A stretch of DNA of 15,846 nucleotides from positions 1 through 15,846 of the forward strand of contig CAJXPP010000018.1 in the NCBI GenBank assembly GCA_913058195.1, given 5' to 3'. How positions within the stretch are numbered: the first letter of the stretch is position 1; each line of letters begins with the position of its first letter. The position numbers were made by a program, and so were the translations under genes. This DNA comes from an uncultured Gammaproteobacteria bacterium. Lineage in GTDB: Bacteria; Pseudomonadota; Gammaproteobacteria; Nitrosococcales; Methylophagaceae. The notes below the pieces were generated by a model, which saw nothing but the letters and a program-made list of their open reading frames with translations, did not search any database and had not been told where the DNA came from. Below are positions 7,721 through 13,728 of the stretch, piece after piece.

Positions 7721-8695
7721 ATGAAAATACAGCAACTTAGGTATATATTAGGTGTAGCTAATAATGGTTTTAATGTATCTAAAACTGCTGAGTTATTTTT
7801 TACATCACAACCAGGAGTTAGTAAACAGATCGGAATGCTTGAGGATGAGCTAAAAGTTAAAATCTTCGAAAGACATGGGAGAATGCTGACAGGCATCACG
7901 CCTGCCGGAAAAAGCATTCTGGATATGGCAGAAGAAATAATTGATAAAGTCGAAAGCATTAAAAAAGTTGCCCAAGGATACTCCGACGACTCTATAGGAA
8001 GTTTAACTATAGCGACAACTCACTGCCAAGCACGCTATATTCTTCCAGAGACGATCTTAAGTTTTACAAAAAAGTATAGTGGTGTCTCTTTCCATATGGA
8101 GCTGGATACTCCCATACAAATATGTGAATCAGTATCGAAAGGGATGGTTGATCTAGCTATCACATCTCAAGGAATGGAGTCATACGACAATTTAATCGTT
8201 ATTCCATGCTACAGTTGGAACAGAACTGTTGTAGTTCGCTCAGATCATCCTTTAGCTTCGTCAACTCCATTGACTTTAGAGAAACTCTCTAAATACCCTA
8301 TTGTCACCTATTTAAAAGGATTTACGGGGCGGCAACAATTTGATAGTGCTTTTGAGATTGAAGGTTTAACACCTGATATAGTGTTTACTGCCTCAGATAC
8401 AGACATTATAAAAGCTTATGTGAGAATGAAGCTAGGTATTGGAATAATTGCCAGCCTAGCCTACGACAAGGAAGTTGACTCAGATCTTGTTGCAATCGAT
8501 GTAAGTCATTTGTTTGAATCTACAATTACTAAAATTGCTTTGAAACGCGGAGTAACTATTCGCAATTATATTTATGAGTTTATAAAACTATTTTCCCCTC
8601 ATTTAACGGATAGCCATATAACTCAGGCATTAAATACCAAGTCAAATTCGGAAATTGATGAATTTTTTTCAGATGTAGATCTTCCACACTACTGA
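7721..8695 (+). CDS. LysR-family transcriptional regulator, CysB/Cbl-like
   Basis: A DNA-binding regulator closely resembling CysB, the activator of sulfate assimilation genes that senses acetylserine. From the ATG at 7721 it has 324 residues, the length of E. coli CysB, and appears colinear with it without gaps (recalled sequence). MKIQQLRYI at the N-terminus, the helix-turn-helix containing TSQPGVSKQ (28-36), ATTHCQARY (98-106), PCYSWNR (162-168), YPIVTY (192-197), FTGR (201-204) and the tail EIDEFFSDVDLP all match CysB-type positions. An upstream in-frame TTG at 7703 would add six residues and is less likely; GGTGG precedes the ATG. In the effector pocket Thr100, Gln103 and Thr202 are retained, whereas position 102 is Cys and 149-150 are Ser-Gln instead of the Thr-Glu I recall for E. 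coli. The location beside OsmC genes suggests a paralogue controlling its neighbours, so cysB is not assigned. Confidence 0.9.
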   Translation: MKIQQLRYILGVANNGFNVSKTAELFFTSQPGVSKQIGMLEDELKVKIFERHGRMLTGITPAGKSILDMAEEIIDKVESIKKVAQGYSDDSIGSLTIATTHCQARYILPETILSFTKKYSGVSFHMELDTPIQICESVSKGMVDLAITSQGMESYDNLIVIPCYSWNRTVVVRSDHPLASSTPLTLEKLSKYPIVTYLKGFTGRQQFDSAFEIEGLTPDIVFTASDTDIIKAYVRMKLGIGIIASLAYDKEVDSDLVAIDVSHLFESTITKIALKRGVTIRNYIYEFIKLFSPHLTDSHITQALNTKSNSEIDEFFSDVDLPHY

Positions 8696-8731
8696 AAAAT
8701 TTTCTGACTATGAAGAATTAAATCAAATAGA

Positions 8732-9012
8732 ATGGGAATAGAACTAACTTCTGTCAAGGTGAATGTAAAAGGTAAGTTAGATTTAAAAGGCCTGTTTGGT
8801 CTAAATGAACCTGTTCCTTCAGGTTGTAAAAGTATTAGATTTGAAGCACTTATAGAAAGTCCTGCAAATGAGGAGTCAATACGGACACTGGTAGAAACAG
8901 TTGAAGCTCACTGTCCTGTAATGGATACATTGATTCGACCTATGTCTATCAGTGGTGTAGCCAAGCTCATGGTAATAAAGTTTTCTCCTCCCCTGTTGTA
9001 CCTCAAAAATAA
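8732..9012 (+). pseudogene. Truncated, frameshifted OsmC-family paralogue
   Basis: The translation from 8732 aligns with residues about 90-165 of the intact OsmC protein at 7104: GIELTSVKV against EIHLDSVKV, KGLFGLNEPVPSG against NGMLGLDENIPGG, and VEAHCPVMDTL against VEKHCPVMDTI. The N-terminal half, including the first cysteine, is absent; only 36 bp separate this fragment from the regulator's stop, with no trace of it. Near 8969 the frame breaks: restoring one base (CTCAATGG instead of CTCATGG) gives NGNKVFSSPVVPQK and a TAA at 9010-9012, matching the intact copy's NGKELF end. Uncorrected, the frame runs on in unrelated sequence to 9073. The apparent ATG is an internal methionine. With one cysteine and half the fold missing, it cannot work like its neighbour. 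Confidence 0.8.
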
Positions 9013-9073
9013 TGATGCGATAGCGCGAACCGCTACAGTAGTCAGACTTACTTATGTGGCGGTAGACATATAA

Positions 9074-9289
9074 AGCATCTTCCCAAAGTAAAAATGAAAA
9101 CAGTGAAGTATTTGTATACTCACCCCGCCAGTTTCTTGATAGTTAATGCATTAGCAAGGCAGCACTGAAGGTACATTACAGCTCTTATTAAATAGCGCTG
9201 CTATTAACCGATGGTATTCAAGTTTTAAGATAATTAATTTTAAGGCTTTTTCGAGCAGATTATTCATATTTAAAATAGTGAATTAGTCC
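9074..9289. other. Intergenic, nothing recognised
   Basis: This AT-rich stretch between the OsmC remnant and the thrS leader shows no gene. A small inverted repeat AATAGC-GCT-GCTATT (near 9192-9206) is present without a T-run. The thrS regulatory signals begin after this point. Confidence 0.4.
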
Positions 9290-9307
9290 GTTCAATTTCT
9301 ATTGAAC
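9290..9307. repeat. Perfect 7-bp inverted repeat GTTCAAT-ttct-ATTGAAC
   Basis: Two 7-bp arms flank a 4-nt centre just upstream of a TATAAT hexamer (9331-9336) that may be the thrS promoter. The symmetry and position would suit a protein operator, or a small hairpin if transcribed. No regulator can be named. Confidence 0.4.
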
Positions 9308-9330
9308 TTTAATAAGGTTCTAATTATCTA

Positions 9331-9336
9331 TATAAT
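9331..9336 (+). promoter_or_regulatory. Candidate -10 box for thrS
   Basis: TATAAT at 9331-9336 would start transcription near 9343, giving a leader of about 120 nt before thrS. The -35 at 17-nt spacing (TTTAAT, 9308-9313) is poor, so this is a weak call. Confidence 0.3.
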
Positions 9337-9352
9337 TGTCTAGTTAATGCTT

Positions 9353-9372
9353 ATTATGACTTGAGTCATAAT
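9353..9372 (+). repeat. 8-bp hairpin in thrS leader
   Basis: ATTATGAC (9353-9360) and GTCATAAT (9365-9372) are perfect inverted copies around TTGA. It lies upstream of the terminator hairpin and would form the first stem-loop of a leader starting near 9343. CTTGAG occurs at 9360-9365 and again at 9373-9378, each able to pair with CTCAA (9381-9385), so alternative folds are possible. Confidence 0.5.
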
Positions 9373-9396
9373 CTTGAGCACTCAAATTTTTATGTA

Positions 9397-9420
9397 AAGT
9401 ACCTTCGGGTGCTTTTTTGG
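9397..9420 (+). terminator. Intrinsic terminator or attenuator upstream of thrS
   Basis: AAGTACC and GGTGCTT form a 7-bp stem (one U-G pair) capped by the stable UUCG tetraloop and followed by a run of T residues. It sits within about 25 nt of the anticodon-like hairpin and about 45 nt before the thrS ATG. That leaves no room for a promoter that would also include the hairpin, so it is probably inside the thrS leader and acts as an attenuator. Termination of upstream transcription is the alternative. Confidence 0.75.
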
Positions 9421-9426
9421 TTTTTA

Positions 9427-9445
9427 TGGCCCTTTGTATCGGCCA
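9427..9445 (+). promoter_or_regulatory. Anticodon-arm-like hairpin, candidate ThrRS operator
   Basis: TGGCC (9427-9431) pairs with GGCCA (9441-9445), with a C-C mismatch closing a 7-nt loop TTTGTAT. In tRNA numbering the loop has U33, UGU at 34-36 and A37, the layout of a tRNA-Thr(UGU) anticodon loop. It ends 19 nt before the thrS ATG and just before the AGG ribosome binding site. E. coli ThrRS is known to repress its own mRNA by binding an anticodon-like hairpin at such a place. Confidence 0.6.
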
Positions 9446-9463
9446 CAACCGGACTAGGTATTT

Positions 9464-11389
9464 ATGATTTCTGTAACACTTCCTGATGGCAGTCAACGCC
9501 AGTTTGACCACGCAGTTTCTATTTTTGATATTGCTAATGATATCGGTGCAGGCCTTGCTCGTGCGGCTTTAGCAGGTAAAGTTAATGGTCAATTAGTTGA
9601 TACAACGCACATTGTTGAGCAAGATGCTGATATTGCTATCATTACTGCTAAAGATGATGAAGGCGTAGACGTTATTCGTCACTCAACATCACACCTTATG
9701 GCACAAGCTGTTAAACAGTTATTTCCAGAAGCACAAGTGACTATCGGTCCTGTTATCGATGATGGTTTTTACTATGACTTTTCATATAAAGAAGGCTTTA
9801 CACCAGAAGATTTAACTCGCATTGAAAAGAAAATGGCAGAGTTGGTAAAATTAGATTTACCGATTATCCGTGAAGAAATATCACGCGAAGCTGGAATCGA
9901 AAAATTCCGTGAAATGGGCGAAGTCTACAAAGCTGAAATTTTAGAAGACATTCCTCATGGCGAAACATTGTCCTTATATGGGCAGGGTGATTTTATTGAT
10001 TTATGCCGAGGACCTCATGTACCGAGCACTGGTAAATTAAAAGCATTTAAATTGATGAAATTGGCTGGTGCATATTGGCGCGGTAATTCTGATAATGAAA
10101 TGTTACAGCGTGTTTATGGAACTGCATGGGCTGATAAAAAGGCGTTAAAAGCCTATTTATTCCGTTTGGAAGAAGCTGAAAAACGCGATCATCGTAAAAT
10201 TGCTAAAAACCAAAACCTATTTCATCTGCAAGAAGAAGCATCAGGTATGGTGTTCTGGCATGACAATGGCTGGCGTATATATCAACAAGTAGAAAATTAT
10301 ATCCGTGATGTAATTCGAGATAATGGTTACCAAGAAGTCAAAACACCTCAAGTCGTTGATCGTTCTTTATGGGAAAAATCAGGTCATTGGGATAAATTTG
10401 GCGATATGATTTTCAGTACACATTCGGAAAACCGTGATTACGCGATTAAACCGATGAACTGTCCATGTCATGTCCAGATTTTCAACCAAGGTTTAAAAAG
10501 CTACCGTGACTTACCATTGCGAATGGCAGAGTTTGGCTCATGTCACCGAAATGAACCTTCGGGCACCTTGCATGGTTTGATGCGTTTACGTAGTTTTACC
10601 CAAGATGATGCGCATATTTTCTGTACTGAAGACCAAATTCAGTCAGAAGTATCTGTTTTTATGGATTTATTACAAGAAGTGTATGCCGACTTCGGTTTTA
10701 ACGAAATTATTGTTAAATTATCAACTCGCCCAGAGAATCGAGTCGGTAGTGATGATGTGTGGGATAAAGCGGAACATGCTTTAGAAAGAGCACTTAATGA
10801 TAAGGGGCTTGACTGGGACTTGCAGCCAGGTGAAGGTGCATTCTACGGACCTAAGATTGAGTTCTCATTAAAAGACTGCTTAGGCCGCGTGTGGCAATGC
10901 GGTACGATTCAAGTCGACTTTTCTATGCCTGGCCGTTTAGATGCAAAATATGTTGCAGATGATGGCAGTAAACAAGTTCCAGTTATGTTGCATCGCGCAA
11001 TATTAGGCTCTTTAGAACGCTTTATAGGTATCCTGATTGAAGAGTATGCTGGCTCATTCCCAACATGGCTGGCACCTCGCCAAGTAGTAGTGATGGGCAT
11101 TAGTCAAAATCAGTCAGATTATGTTGCAAAAATCGCAAAAGAATTGCAGAATAAGGGGTTTAGAGCAGATGTCGACTTGAGAAATGAGAAGATAGGCTTT
11201 AAAATACGCGAACATACATTGCAACGCGTTCCATATTTGATTGTTGTGGGCGAACGCGAAGCGCAAGAAAATGCCGTGGCAGTACGTACTCGCAAGGGTG
11301 AAGACTTAGGTGTAATGACACTTGATGACTTCGTTTCAACCTTGAATGAAGACGTAGCTAGTCGCGGTCGAATTATTTTAGAGGATTAG
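9464..11389 (+). CDS. thrS: Threonine--tRNA ligase
   Basis: Class II synthetase that charges tRNA-Thr and hydrolyses mischarged Ser-tRNA-Thr; 641 residues, typical length. Domains in order are TGS (about 1-62), editing (about 63-225) with HSTSH His73 and His77 and DLCRGPH Cys181 and His185, the catalytic core (about 245-535), and the anticodon-binding domain (about 540-635). The catalytic zinc ligands are present: Cys333 in MNCPCH, His384 in DDAHIFC and His510 in VMLHRAILGS. Motif 2 is around RMAEFGSCHRNE (353-364). The start ATG is preceded by AGG at a suitable distance and by the operator-like hairpin described separately. Its last codons overlap the region used to start infC, so the two are probably translationally coupled. 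In E. coli the synthetase represses its own translation. Confidence 0.98.
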   Translation: MISVTLPDGSQRQFDHAVSIFDIANDIGAGLARAALAGKVNGQLVDTTHIVEQDADIAIITAKDDEGVDVIRHSTSHLMAQAVKQLFPEAQVTIGPVIDDGFYYDFSYKEGFTPEDLTRIEKKMAELVKLDLPIIREEISREAGIEKFREMGEVYKAEILEDIPHGETLSLYGQGDFIDLCRGPHVPSTGKLKAFKLMKLAGAYWRGNSDNEMLQRVYGTAWADKKALKAYLFRLEEAEKRDHRKIAKNQNLFHLQEEASGMVFWHDNGWRIYQQVENYIRDVIRDNGYQEVKTPQVVDRSLWEKSGHWDKFGDMIFSTHSENRDYAIKPMNCPCHVQIFNQGLKSYRDLPLRMAEFGSCHRNEPSGTLHGLMRLRSFTQDDAHIFCTEDQIQSEVSVFMDLLQEVYADFGFNEIIVKLSTRPENRVGSDDVWDKAEHALERALNDKGLDWDLQPGEGAFYGPKIEFSLKDCLGRVWQCGTIQVDFSMPGRLDAKYVADDGSKQVPVMLHRAILGSLERFIGILIEEYAGSFPTWLAPRQVVVMGISQNQSDYVAKIAKELQNKGFRADVDLRNEKIGFKIREHTLQRVPYLIVVGEREAQENAVAVRTRKGEDLGVMTLDDFVSTLNEDVASRGRIILED

Positions 11390-11393
11390 AAAA

Positions 11394-11912
11394 ATCGCTA
11401 CTGATGACAAAAAGCTAAATGGTGAAATCACCGCTAGGGAAGTTCGTTTAACAGGTGCTGATGGTGAGCAACTGGGGATAGTTTCACTGGCGAAAGCCAT
11501 GGCTTTGTCAGAAGAAGCACAATTGGATTTGGTGGAGATCTCAGCGCAAGCAAGTCCACCAGTTTGTCGAATTATGGATTACGGCAAGTTTGTGTTTGAA
11601 GCTAGTAAGCAGAAAGCAATTGCTAAGAAAAAGCAAAAACAGATCCAAGTAAAAGAGATCAAATTTAGACCAGGCACAGAAGAAGGAGATTATCGGGTAA
11701 AACTACGCAACCTGACACGTTTCCTAGAAGAAGGCAATAAAACCAAAGTTAGTCTAAGGTTCCGCGGTCGCGAAATGGCACATCAAGATTTAGGATTAAA
11801 ACTACTTCAACGAGTAGCTGAAGATCTTAAAGAATTGTCCGTCATTGAGCAGCATCCAAAGAAAGAAGGACGTCAAATGATTATGGTTCTAGGCCCCAGT
11901 AATAAAAAATAA
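11394..11912 (+). CDS. infC: Translation initiation factor IF-3, non-AUG start
   Basis: IF3 binds the 30S subunit, prevents premature 50S joining and rejects non-canonical start codons. The first in-frame ATG (11499) would leave 137 residues and cut conserved N-terminal sequence: NGEITAREVRLTGADGEQLGIVSL is encoded upstream in the same frame with no ATG, GTG or TTG. The start must therefore be ATC at 11394 (172 residues) or ATT at 11385 (175 residues, overlapping the thrS TAG). ATC is preferred because AGAGG (11380-11384) lies 9 nt upstream; ATT would abut it. Other motifs are VDLVEIS-like LDLVEISAQ, PPVCRIMDYGKF, KEIKFRPGTEEGDY, RFRGREMAH and the GRQMIMVL tail. Family length is about 175-180. 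A rare start lets IF3 limit its own synthesis, as in E. coli (AUU). Confidence 0.93.
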   Translation: MATDDKKLNGEITAREVRLTGADGEQLGIVSLAKAMALSEEAQLDLVEISAQASPPVCRIMDYGKFVFEASKQKAIAKKKQKQIQVKEIKFRPGTEEGDYRVKLRNLTRFLEEGNKTKVSLRFRGREMAHQDLGLKLLQRVAEDLKELSVIEQHPKKEGRQMIMVLGPSNKK

Positions 11913-11944
11913 TTTAATTAATTACGAATGCGGAGTTCGAAATA

Positions 11945-12142
11945 ATGCCAAAGTTAAAAACACACCGAGGTGCTGCGAAGCGCTTCAGAAAAACCGGTAG
12001 CGGTAAATTTAAACGCTCACAAGCGTTTACTAGCCACATCCTTACTAAGAAAAGCACTAAGCGGAAACGCCAATTGCGCTCAACATTGATCGTTTGTAAA
12101 GCTGATCATATGTCTGTTCGTAAAATGTTGCCTAATCACTAA
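11945..12142 (+). CDS. rpmI: 50S ribosomal protein L35
   Basis: A 65-residue, very basic ribosomal protein of the large subunit. MPKLKTHRGAAKRFRKTGSGKFKR is the characteristic start (given here only as a motif around residues 1-20: MPKLKTH, AAKRF, TGSGK), with the usual KKSTKRKRQLR centre and the VRKMLP end. It lies 32 nt after infC and 15 nt before rplT. CGGAG precedes the ATG. In E. coli this gene and rplT are repressed together by L20 binding upstream of rpmI; I see no clear equivalent structure in the short spacer, and the known E. coli site spans more distant sequence. Confidence 0.98.
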   Translation: MPKLKTHRGAAKRFRKTGSGKFKRSQAFTSHILTKKSTKRKRQLRSTLIVCKADHMSVRKMLPNH

Positions 12143-12157
12143 TTAAGGAGTTACCTC

Positions 12158-12517
12158 ATGCCAAGAGTAAAACGTGGTGTAGTCGCTCATGCGCGACACA
12201 AGAAAGTTATCAAACAGGCCAAAGGTTATAGCGGTCGTCGTAAAAATGTCTATCGCGTTGCTGTACAAGCAGTAACAAAAGCAGGCCAATATGCTTACCG
12301 TGATCGTCGTCAGAAAAAACGTACTTTCCGTACTTTATGGATTGCACGTATTAATGCTGGTGCACGTGAATGTGGTTTGTCATACAGCCGTTTAATTGAT
12401 GGCTTGAAAAAAGCGTCAATTGAAATCGATCGTAAAGTGCTTGCTGATATTGCAATGCACGATTCAGCTGCATTTGCTGTTATCGCAGAAAAAGCGAAGG
12501 CTGCATTAGCTGACTAA
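12158..12517 (+). CDS. rplT: 50S ribosomal protein L20
   Basis: A 119-residue RNA-binding protein that nucleates early 50S assembly. The basic N-terminal tail starts MPRVKRGVVAHARHKK, followed by GYSGRRKNVYRVA, the YAYRDRRQKKR helix and the globular C-terminal part (LWIARINA, GLSYSRLIDGLKKA). The length is standard. The ribosome binding site AAGGAG lies 7 nt before the ATG. It closes the infC-rpmI-rplT set; a terminator follows 52 nt after the stop. L20 is the known translational repressor of its own operon in several bacteria. Confidence 0.98.
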   Translation: MPRVKRGVVAHARHKKVIKQAKGYSGRRKNVYRVAVQAVTKAGQYAYRDRRQKKRTFRTLWIARINAGARECGLSYSRLIDGLKKASIEIDRKVLADIAMHDSAAFAVIAEKAKAALAD

Positions 12518-12541
12518 ATGTTGTTGCTACTTATAAATTAA
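12518..12541 (+). CDS. Possible 7-residue leucine-rich leader peptide
   Basis: Immediately after the rplT stop an ATG opens MLLLLIN and a TAA, 28 nt ahead of the terminator hairpin. It could be translated by re-initiation. E. coli has a Phe-rich leader (pheM) in this position, but this one has Leu codons and no Phe. A chance ORF is the more likely reading. Confidence 0.12.
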   Translation: MLLLLIN

Positions 12542-12569
12542 GTAATACAACATTGCGTTGATTAATAAG

Positions 12570-12598
12570 AAGGGCCGTAATATTTACGGCCCTTTTTT
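12570..12598 (+). terminator. Intrinsic terminator between rplT and pheS
   Basis: AAGGGCCGTAA (12570-12580) and TTACGGCCCTT (12584-12594) form an 11-bp perfect stem with a 3-nt loop, overlapping a run of six T residues. It would end much of the thrS-rplT transcription. In E. coli the same position holds the pheST attenuator; no Phe-codon leader is visible here. Confidence 0.9.
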
Positions 12599-12607
12599 AT
12601 TTTAAAG

Positions 12608-12651
12608 ATAGATTTATGATTGGATTGTGCAGAATTTAATCATAAATCTAT
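12608..12651 (+). repeat. Perfect 14-bp inverted repeat before pheS
   Basis: ATAGATTTATGATT (12608-12621) and AATCATAAATCTAT (12638-12651) are exact inverted copies around a 16-nt centre. They lie between the terminator and the pheS ribosome binding site (AGGTGG, about 8 nt before the ATG at 12674). It may be an mRNA hairpin or a protein operator controlling pheST; it has no T-run and is not a terminator. Confidence 0.7.
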
Positions 12652-12673
12652 AAATCCATCAGGTGGTAAAATT

Positions 12674-13711
12674 ATGGCTGAACTGGAATCACAGTTACAG
12701 GCATTGGACGATATTGTTGCCGTTGCAAAACAAGCAATTGCCAATTCGAAACAAAATGCAGAGTTAGAAACTGTTCGTGTTGAATATTTGGGTAAGAAAG
12801 GCAAAATAACTGCTTATTTAAAGCAATTAGGTGACGTCAGTGTCGAACAACGCCCTGTTATTGGTAAATCGGTCAACCTTGCGAAACAAGAAGTAGTCGC
12901 TTTAATTGATACACGTTCTAAATTGTTGGCTGAAGCGGCAATGAACGCTGCCTTAAAAGCAGAAACAATTGATGTGTCACTTCCTGGACGAGGCGAACAA
13001 ACAGGCGGCTTGCACCCTGTTACGCGTACTTTGCAACGTATTGAACAATATTTTCAGTCAATTGGTTTTCAGGTTGCTGAAGGACCTGAAATTGAAGATA
13101 GCACGCATAACTTTACTGCCTTAAATATTCCTGAACATCATCCCGCACGTGCGATGCATGATACGTTTTACTTTAATGCTGAAACATTATTGCGGACTCA
13201 TACTTCACCTGTACAAGTTCGGGTGATGGAAAAGCAAGAACCACCTCTACGTGTTATTGCACCGGGTCGTGTTTATCGTTGTGACTCAGATATTACCCAT
13301 ACGCCAATGTTCCATCAGGTTGAAGGTTTGATGGTTGATGAGAATGTTAGCTTCACTGATTTAAAAGGTATTCTGGCTGACTTTTTACGCGCCTTTTTTG
13401 AAAAAGATCTAAATGTACGCTTTAGACCTTCATATTTCCCATTCACTGAACCTTCAGCTGAAGCAGATATTGAATGTGTGATGTGTGATGGCAAAGGCTG
13501 TCGCGTTTGTAGTAATACTGGTTGGTTAGAAGTATTAGGTTGCGGCATGGTTCATCCAAAAGTGTTTGAACATGTTGATATTGATAGTGAAAAATACCTT
13601 GGCCTTGCCTTCGGCATGGGTGTCGAGCGTCTGGCTATGCTTCGTTATGGTGTGAATGATTTACGAATGTTCTTTGATAATGACCTTCGTTTTTTACGTC
13701 AATTTAATTAA
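12674..13711 (+). CDS. pheS: Phenylalanine--tRNA ligase alpha subunit
   Basis: Catalytic subunit of the alpha2-beta2 PheRS that charges tRNA-Phe; 345 residues from the ATG at 12674, which has AGGTGG upstream. A TTG 54 nt earlier would place 18 unconserved residues in front and overlap the inverted repeat, so it is rejected. The N-terminal coiled coil that binds tRNA (about 1-100) contains VRVEYLGKKG. The catalytic core shows GLHPVTRT, EGPEIED, NIPEHHPAR, APGRVYRCD with HTPMFHQVEG (motif 2), RPSYFPFTEPSAE and the motif 3 region FGMGVERLAMLRYG. Residues 268-279 carry a CxxC-x4-CxxC insertion (Cys268, 271, 276, 279) followed by NTGWLEVLGCGMVHP; it resembles a zinc knuckle found in many bacterial PheS proteins but absent from E. 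coli. pheT begins 17 nt after its stop, so they are cotranscribed. Confidence 0.98.
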   Translation: MAELESQLQALDDIVAVAKQAIANSKQNAELETVRVEYLGKKGKITAYLKQLGDVSVEQRPVIGKSVNLAKQEVVALIDTRSKLLAEAAMNAALKAETIDVSLPGRGEQTGGLHPVTRTLQRIEQYFQSIGFQVAEGPEIEDSTHNFTALNIPEHHPARAMHDTFYFNAETLLRTHTSPVQVRVMEKQEPPLRVIAPGRVYRCDSDITHTPMFHQVEGLMVDENVSFTDLKGILADFLRAFFEKDLNVRFRPSYFPFTEPSAEADIECVMCDGKGCRVCSNTGWLEVLGCGMVHPKVFEHVDIDSEKYLGLAFGMGVERLAMLRYGVNDLRMFFDNDLRFLRQFN

Positions 13712-13728
13712 GTTTGGAATAACACACG

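Noticed and set aside
7663..7959. 98-codon minus-strand ORF
   Set aside because: It lies over the start of the CysB-like gene, whose protein match is clear; it is an antisense shadow.
9013..9073. Extension of the second OsmC ORF to 9073 as real protein
   Set aside because: The sequence after the frameshift has no OsmC resemblance, and the correct frame ends at 9012.
6034..9463. Integrative element using tRNA-Val as attachment site
   Set aside because: No integrase was found, and I saw no direct repeat of the tRNA 3' end further downstream.
12620..12673. Upstream TTG start for pheS
   Set aside because: The added 18 residues are not PheS-like and lie over the inverted repeat; the ATG at 12674 has a proper ribosome binding site.
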